The notes beneath the pieces were generated by a model, which made no database searches, was not told the DNA's origin, and saw nothing but the letters and a program-made list of their open reading frames with translations. DNA of 64,000 bases from Nocardioides jiangsuensis. GTDB taxonomy: Bacteria > Actinomycetota > Actinomycetes > Propionibacteriales > Nocardioidaceae. The stretch covers positions 1,550,001-1,614,000 of the forward strand of contig NZ_JAIEZQ010000001.1 of NCBI RefSeq assembly GCF_019679455.1. Direction: 5' to 3'. This document shows, one piece after another, positions 1-8,336 of this stretch. The translations under genes were made by a program, and so were the position numbers. The stretch's first letter is position 1; every line of letters starts with the position of its first letter.

Positions 1-870
1 GAAGCAGTCGTGGATCTCGAGCAGGTCGAGGTCCCACACGGTGGCCCCGGCGGTGGCCAGCGCGCTCTGCCAGGCCCGGCGGCCGGCCTCGAACACGACG
101 GGGTCGCGCCGCGACAGCGGCAGGTAGTCGTTGCGCTGGGCGATCGCCCGGACCGCGACGGCCGGTGCCTCCGCCGGAGCCGCGCCCGCGCGGGTCAGCA
201 CGAGGGCGGCCGCCCCGTCGGAGATCGGGGAGCAGTCGGTGCGCCGGAGCGGGCCGGCCACCACGGGGTTGCGGTCGGAGACGGTGTCGCAGAACTCGAC
301 GCCGAGGTCCTTGCGGAGCTGTGCGAACGGGTTGTGCACGCCGTGCCGGTGGTTCTTCGCGGCGATTTCGGCGAGCACGGTTCCGTGGTCGCCGTACCGG
401 GCGAAGTAGGCCTCGGCGATGCGCGCGAAGATCTCGGCGAAGCCGACCGGTGAGTCGGACCCGGCGCGGTCGTAGTCCGCCCCGAGCAGCGCCCGCCCCG
501 CGGTGCGCGGGTCGCCGTCGGTCATCTTCTCGACACCGACGACGAGCACGGTCCGGGCGTCTCCCGCCGCGATGGCGCGCACGCCCTGGAGCACGGCGGC
601 CGACCCGGTGGCGCAGGCGTTCTCGACGCGGGTGGCCGGCGTGAACCGGAGGTCGTCGTCGGCCTGCAGGACCAGCGAGGAGGAGAAGGTGAGCGGGCTG
701 AGCCCCCCGTTGTAGTGGCCCAGCACGATCTCGTCGACGTCGGCCGGCGCGAGGCCGGCGTGAGCGATCGCGTCACGCGCGACGGTGGTGACCAGGGACT
801 CCACCGTCTCACCGGTCAGACGGCCGAACGGGGTGTGCGACCAGCCGATCATGTCGGCACGGCGTTCCAC
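1..870 (-). CDS. SCP2-type thiolase / acetyl-CoA acetyltransferase family protein (partial, C-terminus beyond left edge)
   Basis: About 290 residues are present and the 3' end lies outside the window. The reading frame holds the thiolase nucleophile region VENACATGSAA and, at the cut edge, EIHDCF, the histidine motif of SCP-x/SCP2-type thiolases. These enzymes cleave or form acyl-CoA C-C bonds, often at the end of steroid or branched-chain side-chain degradation, and some need a DUF35 partner that would lie further left. GTG at 870 is chosen because it sits just after the TGA of the upstream SDR gene and gives the usual short N-terminus before IGWSHTPFGR; ATG at 852 is an alternative. The gene is the last visible member of a minus-strand operon with the SDR and the MHS transporter. 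The family assignment is firm; the substrate is unknown. Confidence 0.85.
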   Translation of the reverse strand, partial: MERRADMIGWSHTPFGRLTGETVESLVTTVARDAIAHAGLAPADVDEIVLGHYNGGLSPLTFSSSLVLQADDDLRFTPATRVENACATGSAAVLQGVRAIAAGDARTVLVVGVEKMTDGDPRTAGRALLGADYDRAGSDSPVGFAEIFARIAEAYFARYGDHGTVLAEIAAKNHRHGVHNPFAQLRKDLGVEFCDTVSDRNPVVAGPLRRTDCSPISDGAAALVLTRAGAAPAEAPAVAVRAIAQRNDYLPLSRRDPVVFEAGRRAWQSALATAGATVWDLDLLEIHDCF

Positions 871-873
871 GGG

Positions 874-1725
874 TCAGCTCCCGTCGACCGGAGCGGTGAC
901 GCTCATCGAGTCGGTCATCGGGATCACGGCGGCCAGCCCGCCGTCGACGGGGATGTTCGTCCCGCTGATGAACCGCGCCCGGTCACTGGCCAGGAACCGG
1001 ACCAGCTCGCCGACGTCCCACCCGCTGCCCTCGACCCCGCCGGCGCCGACCGGGGCGACGTTGCGGCGCCGGACGCGGTCCTCCTCGCTCAGCCCCTGGG
1101 AGTGGACCATCGGCGTGTGCAGGAAGCCCGGCACCAGGGCGTTGACCCGGATCCCCTCGGGGCCGTGCATCGCGGCCATCGCACGGGTGAGGTTGGTGAC
1201 GGCACCCTTGGTGGCGCTGTAGATGACCGAGGGGTGCGCGCCGAGGACGCCGGCGATCGACGAGGTGTTGATGATCGACCCGCCGCCCCGCTTCCGCATG
1301 TGTGGGATGACGAAGCGGGACATCAGCACCATCGAGGTGACGTTGATGTCGAAGCAGCGGTCCCAGGCGTCCAGGTCCACGTCGACGACCGAGCCGCTGG
1401 GGCCGACGATCCCGACGTTGTTGAACAGCACGTCCACACCGCCCCACGCGTCGACCACCGCCGCGACGACCGCCTCGCAGTCCTCTACCCGGGACACGTC
1501 CGCGGGCAGCACGAGGCACTCGCCGCCGGCACCTTCGACCAGCTCGCGGGTCTCGGTCATGTTCTCGGCGACCGAGTCGACGAGCGCGACCTTCATGCCG
1601 GACTGGGCGAGCAGGACGGCGGCCGCACGGCCGTTGCCGATGCCCGAGGCGCGGGAGCCGGCGCCGGCGATGATGGCGACCTTGCCGGCGAGGTCGTCGG
1701 GGCGGGCCTGTTCAGGGGCGTTCAT
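874..1725 (-). CDS. SDR family NAD(P)-dependent oxidoreductase
   Basis: This is a 283-residue classical short-chain dehydrogenase, probably a cytosolic hydroxyacyl-CoA or alcohol dehydrogenase. The N-terminal nucleotide motif is stretched (AGAGSRASGIGNG around residues 20-32) compared with the usual TGxxxGIG. The NNVG motif replaces NNAG, and the catalytic Ser (NTSSIAG) and YxxxK (YSATK) are intact. The C-terminus ends with a Ser/Thr-rich tail. ATG at 1725 has an AAGGAA-type ribosome site 6-8 nt upstream. It lies 39 nt after the transporter gene and 3 nt before the thiolase, so the three look co-transcribed. Adjacency to the thiolase suggests it oxidises a hydroxyl group in a beta-oxidation-like route, but the substrate cannot be read from the sequence. 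Confidence 0.9.
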   Translation of the reverse strand: MNAPEQARPDDLAGKVAIIAGAGSRASGIGNGRAAAVLLAQSGMKVALVDSVAENMTETRELVEGAGGECLVLPADVSRVEDCEAVVAAVVDAWGGVDVLFNNVGIVGPSGSVVDVDLDAWDRCFDINVTSMVLMSRFVIPHMRKRGGGSIINTSSIAGVLGAHPSVIYSATKGAVTNLTRAMAAMHGPEGIRVNALVPGFLHTPMVHSQGLSEEDRVRRRNVAPVGAGGVEGSGWDVGELVRFLASDRARFISGTNIPVDGGLAAVIPMTDSMSVTAPVDGS

Positions 1726-1764
1726 GGGATTCCTTCCGTGGTTCGGTCGGGGCGCGGGAGCGGT

Positions 1765-3063
1765 CTAACGGGGGAGGGGCTCGCCGTGGGTCTCGCGGAG
1801 GCTGAGGTAGGTCAGCAGGGACACGGCGGCGCAGGCCACGAGGTACCAGCCGAAGAGGGCGCCGTGGCCCGAGCTCTGCAGCCAGGTCGCGATGTAGGGT
1901 CCGGTGCCGCCGAAGACCGCCATCGCGATGTTGTAGGGCAGGCCGATGCCGGTCGCCCGGACGCGGGCGGGGAACAGCTCCGACATCACCGCGGCGGACA
2001 CCGAGGACCACCCCGACAGCAGGGCGAGGCCGATGCACTGGATCAGCAGCAGGCTCCAGACGCTGGAGCTGAGCCCGTTCAGCATCGGCACGGTGCCGAC
2101 CACGAAGCCGAGCGCGAAGACGATCAGCGTGGGCTTGCGGCCCACCTTGTCGGAGATGGTGCCGGTGATCGGCTGGAGCAGGGTGAAGAACACCAGGGAG
2201 ACCGAGGAGACGACGAGGGCCTGGGTCTTGTCGAAGCCGACGCTGATCGCGGCGTACGTCGGCAGGAAGACGGCCCACACGTAGAACAGCACCGCGGGTG
2301 CCATGGTGATCCCGATGACCTGCAGGCTCTCCCGCGGGTGGGCCTTGAGGAACTCGAACGGGCTGGGACGGCGCACGCGGCCGCTGCGGATGTCCTCGGC
2401 CACCGTCGAGGTCTCCTGGGCGTGACGGCGGATCCACAGGCCCACCGCCCCGGCCAGCGCGCCCATGAGGAACGGCACGCGCCAGCCCCACGAGCTCATC
2501 GCCTCGTCGCTGAGCGAGGAGGCGAGCGCCGCGGCGGTACCGATCGCGGCCAGGTTGCCGGTCATCGCGCCGATGTAGATGAAGCTGGAGAACAGTCCGC
2601 GCCGGTTGGCCGGTGCGGACTCCACCAGGAAGACCGAGGCGGCGCCGAGCTCACCGCCGGTTGACAGGCCCTGCACCAGCCGCGCGACGACGAGGAGGAG
2701 CGGGGCCAGCAGGCCGACCTGGGCGTACGTCGGGGAGAGCCCGATCGTCAGGTTCGCGGCGCCCATCATTGTGATGGACAGGGTGAGGGCGGCCTTGCGC
2801 CCACGCCGGTCGGCGACCGCGCCCATGACGAGCCCGCCCACCGGGCGCATCAGGAAGCCCGCGGCGAACACGGCCAGGGCAGACAGCAGGGGCACCATGC
2901 TCGAGGCGTCGCTCGCGGGGAAGAACTGCCCCGCGAAGTAGACCGCGAGGATCGAGTAGGCGTACCAGTCGAACCACTCGACGATCTGGCCGACCGTCGC
3001 GGCGACGAGCTGCCGGCCGCGGTGGGTGACGGTGGGCGCGACGGTTTCTTGCACAGCGGACAT
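1765..3063 (-). CDS. MFS transporter, metabolite:H+ symporter (MHS) type
   Basis: The 432-residue protein has about 12 hydrophobic segments. The first helix carries VGQIVEWFDWYAYSI, matching the MHS subfamily signature (GN-x-x-EWFD-x-Y), and the loop between helices 2 and 3 carries GAVADRRGRKAAL. Homologues such as ShiA, KgtP and ProP import shikimate, 2-oxoglutarate or betaines with protons; other MHS members import aromatic acids. It is the first gene of the transporter-SDR-thiolase operon and probably imports the acid that the downstream enzymes degrade. The 181-nt gap before it separates it from the PucR-type gene on the same strand and presumably holds its promoter, although I could not define one confidently. 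Confidence 0.88.
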   Translation of the reverse strand: MSAVQETVAPTVTHRGRQLVAATVGQIVEWFDWYAYSILAVYFAGQFFPASDASSMVPLLSALAVFAAGFLMRPVGGLVMGAVADRRGRKAALTLSITMMGAANLTIGLSPTYAQVGLLAPLLLVVARLVQGLSTGGELGAASVFLVESAPANRRGLFSSFIYIGAMTGNLAAIGTAAALASSLSDEAMSSWGWRVPFLMGALAGAVGLWIRRHAQETSTVAEDIRSGRVRRPSPFEFLKAHPRESLQVIGITMAPAVLFYVWAVFLPTYAAISVGFDKTQALVVSSVSLVFFTLLQPITGTISDKVGRKPTLIVFALGFVVGTVPMLNGLSSSVWSLLLIQCIGLALLSGWSSVSAAVMSELFPARVRATGIGLPYNIAMAVFGGTGPYIATWLQSSGHGALFGWYLVACAAVSLLTYLSLRETHGEPLPR

Positions 3064-3244
3064 GTGGGATCACACTCTCGGGAGGAGCGGGCCTTGCCGG
3101 TGGCCCGGTTGCCGGTCCCCGGCAATGCCTCGGTGGCACGGGCGCAGACGCCCTGCGCTGGGGTTGCCCACAACCATGCAGTGTGACCCGCATTACCGTC
3201 GACGGCTGAACCACCAACGCTGTGCCTGATCTCGTTGGAGGTTC

Positions 3245-4408
3245 CTACAGCGGAACGGGGCCGGTGTCCACGTCACCGACCTCGAGTGCCCACAGCAGCT
3301 CGGCGACCACCTCGGTGGACTCCAGCGTCCTGCCGGTGAGGTCGGCGAACCGTCGCAGCCGGTAGCGGAGCGTGTTGGGGTGCAGCACGAGCGCCTCGGC
3401 GGTACGGGTGATGCTCTGGCCGTGGGCGAGGTACGCGCGCAGGGTCTCCTCCAGGACGGCGCCGAAGTCCCCCGCGGCGCGCAGCGGCGTGAGGTACCGG
3501 TCGCGGAGGAACCGGGTCACCTCGGGAGCGGTGGCCGCGGCGAGCCGCCAGGTCAGGTCCTCGAGCCCGAAGACGCCACTGGGGTGCAGCCGGTGCGCCA
3601 CCTCGCACGCCTGGCTCGCGGTGCGGAACGACGCCGCCACGTCGCGCAGCGAGCCGAACGGCCCGATCCCGACCACGTGGGCGCCGTCGTCGGTGGGCCG
3701 CCTCGCCACGATCCCCACGCACTCGCCGCCGTCCACGGCGACGAGGGCGGAGCGGTCGGGCAGGCTGCCGCTGCGCTCGAGCTCGCGCCGCACCCGCTCC
3801 GCCGTCCCGGGCTCGACCAGGCAGCGGACTGCGGCGTACGGCCCCTCGGGGTCCAGCCGGTACGTGGCGAGGTCGGACGCCGACTCGGCGACTCCGAGAC
3901 GCCCCCGCAGCATCGCGCGGACGTAGTCGGTGCGGCGCTGGGCGTCCTGGAGGGCGCTGTCGAGGTCGAACGCGTGGTAGGCGGTGATCACGCGGGTGGT
4001 GAACGCGTCACCGACCACCCACAGCAGCCGGGAGCCGGCCAGCGCCGTGTCGGTGGGTATGCCCTCCTCGAAGCAGATCTCCACGAACCGCTCCTGGATC
4101 AGTCCGATCGAGACCCGGAAGGCACGGATGATCTCCTCCACCGGGATGCCATGGGCGAACCGCTCCCGGGTGGTCTGCTCGGCCTCGGCCAGCTCGCCGG
4201 CCACAGGAGGCCGGCCGGACCGGAGGGCGCGGACCGCGATCGTGAGGTTCCGGCGGACCGACACCTCGAGGTCCGCGGGGTCGACGGTGGCGTAGGAGTC
4301 CAGCTCGTCGAGGACGCGGGAGATCGTCACCGGGGTGAGCTGGGCGATGTCCTGGTCGAGCCGGACGACGACGGACTCCGGGATCTCGACCGGGCCACGG
4401 TCTGGCAT
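3245..4408 (-). CDS. PucR/CdaR-family helix-turn-helix transcriptional regulator
   Basis: The protein is 387 residues from the chosen start. An N-terminal RsbR/PucR-like sensory region is followed by a GGDEF-like middle domain and a C-terminal HTH_30 domain (LVLHPNTLRYRLRRFADLTGRTLES, about residues 335-360). Proteins of this class activate or repress neighbouring catabolic genes in response to a small molecule. ATG at 4408 is preferred because GAGGAG lies 5 nt upstream. A longer reading frame begins with GTG at 4453 but has anti-Shine-Dalgarno sequence in front of it. It lies upstream of, and on the same strand as, the MHS transporter operon, which is its most likely target. A 12-bp inverted repeat covers its ribosome-binding site and is listed separately. 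Confidence 0.87.
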   Translation of the reverse strand: MPDRGPVEIPESVVVRLDQDIAQLTPVTISRVLDELDSYATVDPADLEVSVRRNLTIAVRALRSGRPPVAGELAEAEQTTRERFAHGIPVEEIIRAFRVSIGLIQERFVEICFEEGIPTDTALAGSRLLWVVGDAFTTRVITAYHAFDLDSALQDAQRRTDYVRAMLRGRLGVAESASDLATYRLDPEGPYAAVRCLVEPGTAERVRRELERSGSLPDRSALVAVDGGECVGIVARRPTDDGAHVVGIGPFGSLRDVAASFRTASQACEVAHRLHPSGVFGLEDLTWRLAAATAPEVTRFLRDRYLTPLRAAGDFGAVLEETLRAYLAHGQSITRTAEALVLHPNTLRYRLRRFADLTGRTLESTEVVAELLWALEVGDVDTGPVPL

Positions 4409-4412
4409 GGCA

Positions 4413-4459
4413 CTCCTCGTGGCGTCGAAGGTCGCGTCGATCGTAGGCGCCACGAGGAG
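4413..4459 (-). promoter_or_regulatory. RBS-covering inverted repeat upstream of the PucR-type gene
   Basis: CTCCTCGTGGCG at 4413-4424 and CGCCACGAGGAG at 4448-4459 are perfectly complementary 12-bp arms separated by 23 nt. In the minus-strand transcript the 3' arm contains GAGGAG, the ribosome-binding site of the regulator gene starting at 4408, and the 5' arm would pair with it. A translational-control hairpin is inferred; a DNA operator for autoregulation is the alternative. Confidence 0.5.
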
Positions 4460-4475
4460 GTCACGCCGCGGTGCG

Positions 4476-4697
4476 TCAGGTCAGGTTCTTCACCCGGTTC
4501 AGCATCGGGATGCTCGGGAACTCGTCGGAGCGGACCCGGCCGAGCAGCTCCTCGACGTAGGCCGGCACGTCGTCGGGGGTGAGCAGCTCCTCGATCATGT
4601 CGAGCATCGTCGACGAGGGGTACTGGTCCGCCTGCAGCTTCTGCATCAGCGTCTCGAGCATCTGAGCGCGGACGTCGTACCTGTCCTGGTTCGGCAT
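4476..4697 (-). CDS. Conserved-looking 73-residue protein with two internal repeats
   Basis: I do not recognise a named family. ATG at 4697 follows an ideal GGAGGG site, so this is probably a real gene although short. The protein is acidic, helical and soluble-looking, with no signal peptide or membrane segment. It consists of two similar units: QKLQADQYPSSTMLDMIEEL (about residues 20-39) and GRVRSDEFPSIPMLNRVKNL (53-72), sharing the pattern D-[QE]-[YF]-P-S-x-x-ML-[DN]. It ends 67 nt before the PucR-type gene on the same strand and may share a transcript with it. It is divergent from the phosphoesterase gene at 4819, with 121 nt between them. The function is unknown; small helical adaptors are one possibility. 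Confidence 0.72.
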   Translation of the reverse strand: MPNQDRYDVRAQMLETLMQKLQADQYPSSTMLDMIEELLTPDDVPAYVEELLGRVRSDEFPSIPMLNRVKNLT

Positions 4698-4818
4698 GGG
4701 CCCTCCCTGTTTCCGGTCGTAAAGGAAGAGGTACCGCGCGCGGGCCGCGCTAAACGCTGTCCCCCTCACCGGTCGCGCGGGCGGTGTCCCTCGGGACCAC
4801 GCTGCCACACTGGCGGGT

Positions 4819-5793
4819 GTGCGGGTAGCGAGGGCGCGGGAGGGCAGGTCGACGGGACCTGCTGGTCTCGACCGGTCCCGGCGGTACGGCGCCGGGCGGC
4901 TCCGGCTGCCGGCCGCAGGGCTGGTCGCGGGCCTCGTCCTCGCACTGCTCGGCGCGTGCGGCGCCACGACCCCCACCGCACCCGGCCCGCGCCCCACCAC
5001 CCGGCCCGCGCAGGGCTCGGTGACCAAGGTGCTGGTGTTCGTCGAGGAGAACCACACCCTCGACCAGATGCGCGCGCAGATGCCCTACACGTACCGGCTG
5101 GCGACGCGGTTCGGGTACGCCGACCACTACTACGCCCTGGCCCACCCGTCGCTGCCGAACTACCTCGCGATCGTCGGTGGCCGACAGTACGGCGTCACCG
5201 ACGACGACCCGCCGGCCGCCCACCCGCTGCGTGGCCCCTCCGTCTTCGGGCAGGCCCTCGCCCACGGGAGGACCGCCGCCGTCTACGCCGACGGGATGCC
5301 GGAGAGCTGCGCGCTGGAGGACGGCGGCGACGCGTACGCGGTCCGCCACAACCCGTGGGCGTACTTCGTGGACGAGCGGGCCGGGTGCGAGAAGCACGAC
5401 GTGCCGGTGGGCGAGCTCGCGGACGCGATCGCGGAGCAGGCGCTGCCGAACGTCGGCCTGGTGGTGCCCAACAAGTGCCACGACGCGCACGACTGCGACC
5501 TCGCGGTGGCCGACGCGTGGTTCCGGGGGTGGATGGAGAAGATCATGGCCGGCCCCGACTGGCGGTCCGGCCGTCTCGCGGTCGTGCTCACCGCCGACGA
5601 GGACGACATGTCACGGGACAACCTGGTGCTCACCGTGGTCGCCCATCCCTCGCTGCGGGGGAAGGTGGTCAGCGAGCCGCTCGACCACTACGCGCTGACC
5701 CGCTTCCTCGAGGACGTGGCGGGGGCGCCGTACCTCGGGAACGCCCGGACGGCGACGTCGCTCGGCGACGCGTTCGGCCTCCCCGTCGGGTGA
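4819..5793 (+). CDS. Secreted phosphoesterase-family lipoprotein
   Basis: The 324-residue protein has a basic N-terminus, a hydrophobic stretch and a lipobox LGAC with the acylated Cys at residue 47, so it should be anchored outside the cytoplasmic membrane. The mature part resembles the alkaline-phosphatase-like phosphoesterase family (acid phosphatase / phospholipase C type, PF04185). It has FVEENHTLDQM (metal/nucleophile region, ENHT), HPSLPNYLAIVGG, and a late TADEDD segment before HPSLRGKV. The n-region is long for a lipoprotein signal, so the start could be later, but GTG at 4819 lies 7 nt after CACACT and suits a leaderless transcript. The physiological substrate, a phosphate ester or phospholipid, is not known. 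It is unrelated to the polyol genes that follow. Confidence 0.8.
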   Translation: MRVARAREGRSTGPAGLDRSRRYGAGRLRLPAAGLVAGLVLALLGACGATTPTAPGPRPTTRPAQGSVTKVLVFVEENHTLDQMRAQMPYTYRLATRFGYADHYYALAHPSLPNYLAIVGGRQYGVTDDDPPAAHPLRGPSVFGQALAHGRTAAVYADGMPESCALEDGGDAYAVRHNPWAYFVDERAGCEKHDVPVGELADAIAEQALPNVGLVVPNKCHDAHDCDLAVADAWFRGWMEKIMAGPDWRSGRLAVVLTADEDDMSRDNLVLTVVAHPSLRGKVVSEPLDHYALTRFLEDVAGAPYLGNARTATSLGDAFGLPVG

Positions 5794-5827
5794 CGTCTGC
5801 GGCAGCTGAGGTGTCCGGCCTCACGCC

Positions 5828-5964
5828 CACTCGGGCACCACTCGGGCTCCGATTGCGCCCATACGGGCACGCGAACCTGGTCATGCCCGGCTGAACGAGC
5901 CGAGAATGGCCGTGAACCGGGCGCCACTCAGGCGTCCGTACGAGGCCACTCGGGCTCGCCTGAG
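5828..5964. repeat. Cluster of CACTCGGGC repeats and an inverted repeat upstream of the DeoR-type gene
   Basis: CACTCGGGC occurs at 5828-5836, 5839-5847 and 5947-5955, with a one-base variant CACTCAGGC at 5925-5933. CTCAGGCG (5927-5934) and CGCCTGAG (5957-5964) form an 8-bp inverted repeat 22 nt apart. Another pair, GCGCCA (5975-5980) and TGGCGC (5991-5996), follows. These sit in the 255-nt gap before the DeoR-type regulator, so they are candidate operators for it; this is inference. Confidence 0.4.
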
Positions 5965-6048
5965 TCCTTGCCCTGCGCCAGAGTGACTAGTGGCGCCTGT
6001 CACACCGGAACGACCGGGAGACCTGGTCGTGTCGAGGGGAGTCGAGTC

Positions 6049-6810
6049 GTGGAAGCTGCCGAGCGTCAGGACCAGATCCTGCTCCGAGCCCGTGCGGACG
6101 GGCGGGTCGACGTCGGCAAGCTCGCGGTGGACCTGGGGGTGGCGGCCGAGACGGTACGGCGTGACCTGCGCCAGCTCGTGGACCGGGGCGTCCTGCAGCG
6201 GGTGCACGGCGGCGCCTACCCCGTCGAGAGCGCAGGCTTCGAGACCAACATCGCCCACCGGTCCTCCTCCCTGATCGCCGAGAAGCGCCGGATCGGGGCC
6301 GCGGCGGCGGAGCGCCTGCACGGCGCGGAGACGGTCTACATCGACGAGGGGGTCACCCCGCAGTTCGTCGCGGAGGCGCTCCCACCGGAGGTCCGGCTCA
6401 CCGTGGTCACCTCGTCCCTGCTCGCGGCCACGGCGCTCGCCGAGTCGCCGTCGGTCACCGTGCTGCTGCTCGGAGGGCGGCTGCGCGGCCGGACGATGGC
6501 GACCGTGGACCACTGGGCCACCCAGATGCTCGGCGAGCTGGTCATCGACCTTGCCTACCTCGGCGCCAACGGGATCTCGCGCGAGCACGGCCTGACCACC
6601 CCGGACCCCGCCGTCGCCGCGGTGAAGAGCCAGGTGGTCGCACGCGCCCGACGGAAGGTCTTCGTCGGGCTGCACACCAAGTTCGGCGTCTCCAGCTTCT
6701 GCAGGTTCGCGCAGGTCGCGGACTTCGAGGCGCTGGTGACGGACACAGGTCTCAGCGCCGGCGAGGCACACAGGTTCGCGGTGCTCGGCCCCCAGGTCAT
6801 CCGGGCCTAG
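6049..6810 (+). CDS. DeoR-family transcriptional regulator of the polyol locus
   Basis: The protein is 253 residues from GTG 6049, which has AGGGGAG seven nt upstream; an earlier in-frame start at 5968 would add 27 unlike residues. The N-terminal DeoR helix-turn-helix (DVGKLAVDLGVAAETVRRDLRQLVDRGVLQRVHGGA) is followed by the DeoR sensor domain (YIDEGVTPQFVAEAL, TVVTSSLLAATAL, LLGGRLRG, DLAYLGANGIS). The sensor fold resembles sugar-phosphate isomerases, and regulators of this family usually repress sugar or polyol operons and release DNA on binding a phosphorylated sugar. It directly precedes the ABC importer gene (63 nt) and is probably the local regulator of 6874-15343. Confidence 0.9.
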   Translation: MEAAERQDQILLRARADGRVDVGKLAVDLGVAAETVRRDLRQLVDRGVLQRVHGGAYPVESAGFETNIAHRSSSLIAEKRRIGAAAAERLHGAETVYIDEGVTPQFVAEALPPEVRLTVVTSSLLAATALAESPSVTVLLLGGRLRGRTMATVDHWATQMLGELVIDLAYLGANGISREHGLTTPDPAVAAVKSQVVARARRKVFVGLHTKFGVSSFCRFAQVADFEALVTDTGLSAGEAHRFAVLGPQVIRA

Positions 6811-6873
6811 AGGTCCGCCCGGAGAACGTCAGTCCACGTCGGGCCCCGGCCCGGCACTGAATCGGAGGTAGCA

Positions 6874-8250
6874 GTGGTGAAGAAAACGAGGCAGAGGGCC
6901 ACCCTCGCGCTGGCGTTCCCGGTCGTCGCCGCCCTGGCGATGTCCGGCTGTGCCGGCGCCGGCGGCGGAGGGGGCGGCGGCGAGGGTGGCGGGGAAGGCG
7001 ACTCCATCAACGTGCTGATGGTCGGCAACCCGCAGATGGTCGACATCGAGAAGCTGACCGAGGACACCTTCACCAAGGACACCGGGATCCAGGTCAACTA
7101 CACGATCCTTCCCGAGAACGAGCTGCGCGACAAGGTGACCCAGGACATCGCGACGCAGGCCGGCCAGTACGACGTGGCGACCATCGGCGCCTACGAGGTC
7201 CCGATCTGGTCGGAGAACGACTGGCTGCACGAGCTCGACTCCTACGCCGACGCCGACAAGTCCTTCGACAAGGACGACCTGCTCGACCCGATCGTGCAGT
7301 CCCTGTCCAGCGAGGACGGCACCCTCTACGGATTGCCGTTCTACGGCGAGTCGTCCTTCCTGATGTACCGCGAGGACGTCTTGAAGAAGGAGGGCATCAC
7401 GATGCCCGAGCGGCCCACCTGGGACGAGGTCGCCGACATCGCGGCCAAGGTCGACGGGGCCGAGCCGGGCATGAAGGGGATCTGCCTGCGCGGCCTCCCC
7501 GGCTGGGGCGAGATGTTCGCGCCGCTCACCACGGTGGTCAACACCTTCGGTGGCACCTGGTTCACCGAGGACTGGCAGGCGCAGGTGAACGCCCCCGAGT
7601 TCAAGGAGGCGACCAACTTCTACGTCGACCTGGTCCGGGCGCACGGCGAGCCGGGCGCTGCCCAGGCGGGCTTCACCGAGTGCCTCAACGCGATGAGCCA
7701 GGGCAAGGTGGCGATGTGGTACGACGCCACCTCCGCCGCCGGGTCGCTGGAGGACCCCGAGGTCAGCAAGGTCGCGGGCAAGGTCGGCTACGTCTTCGCG
7801 CCGGTCAAGGAGACCGAGAGCTCGGGCTGGCTGTGGGCCTGGGCCTGGGCGATGCCGAAGACCACGCAGAACGCCGACGCGGCCGCCAAGTTCATGCTGT
7901 GGGCCTCGAGCAAGGAGTACGAGGAGCTCGTCGGCAAGGAGCTCGGCTGGGCCCGGGTCCCCGCGGGCAAGCGGGAGAGCACCTACGAGATCCCGGAGTA
8001 CAAGAAGGCCGCTGAGGCCTTCGGCGAGATGACGTTGAAGTCGATCCAGGAGGCGAAGCCCACCGACCCCGGTGTGCAGCCGCGTCCCACGGTCGGCGTT
8101 CAGTTCGTCGCGATCCCGGAGTTCCAGGACCTCGGCACCAAGGTCTCCCAGGACATCGCCGCGGCCATGACCGGCCGGGGCACGGTCGACGAGGCCCTCG
8201 ACAAGGGGCAGCAGCTCGCAGAGGAAGTGGCGTCGGAGTACGCCAACTAG
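6874..8250 (+). CDS. ABC transporter extracellular polyol/sugar-binding lipoprotein
   Basis: The 458-residue extracellular solute-binding protein (family 1) has a signal peptide ending in lipobox MSGC (Cys 26), followed by a Gly-rich tether of about a dozen residues. The mature domain starts INVLMVGNPQMVDIEKLTEDTFTKDTGIQV and resembles SmoE/MtlE-type sorbitol/mannitol-binding proteins. Two adjacent GTG codons (6874, 6877) follow GGAGGT; spacing fits either. It should hand the substrate to the two permeases encoded just downstream. The downstream dehydrogenases argue for a hexitol or pentitol ligand such as mannitol, sorbitol or arabitol. That substrate is inferred from context, not from a known binding residue. 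Confidence 0.9.
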   Translation: MVKKTRQRATLALAFPVVAALAMSGCAGAGGGGGGGEGGGEGDSINVLMVGNPQMVDIEKLTEDTFTKDTGIQVNYTILPENELRDKVTQDIATQAGQYDVATIGAYEVPIWSENDWLHELDSYADADKSFDKDDLLDPIVQSLSSEDGTLYGLPFYGESSFLMYREDVLKKEGITMPERPTWDEVADIAAKVDGAEPGMKGICLRGLPGWGEMFAPLTTVVNTFGGTWFTEDWQAQVNAPEFKEATNFYVDLVRAHGEPGAAQAGFTECLNAMSQGKVAMWYDATSAAGSLEDPEVSKVAGKVGYVFAPVKETESSGWLWAWAWAMPKTTQNADAAAKFMLWASSKEYEELVGKELGWARVPAGKRESTYEIPEYKKAAEAFGEMTLKSIQEAKPTDPGVQPRPTVGVQFVAIPEFQDLGTKVSQDIAAAMTGRGTVDEALDKGQQLAEEVASEYAN

Positions 8251-8258
8251 CAACCTCG

Positions 8259-8290
8259 CCGGGGTGGCCTCCGCAGGGTGGCCACCCCGG
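8259..8290 (+). terminator. Intercistronic stem-loop after the binding-protein gene
   Basis: CCGGGGTGGC (8259-8268) and GCCACCCCGG (8281-8290) form a perfect 10-bp stem with a 12-nt loop, with no T-run. It lies between the binding-protein stop and the first permease. Such hairpins commonly protect the binding-protein mRNA or partly stop transcription, giving more binding protein than permease. Confidence 0.65.
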
Positions 8291-8336
8291 TCCCCGGGCA
8301 CGTCGTCGCCGGCGTCGTGCCGTACCTGGAGGAACC

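Noticed and set aside
715-2664. Long plus-strand open frame of 649 codons across the SDR and transporter genes
   Set aside because: It is the antisense shadow of two well-supported minus-strand genes; its translation is Arg/Gly/Asp-rich without domains, as expected for antisense frames in very GC-rich DNA.
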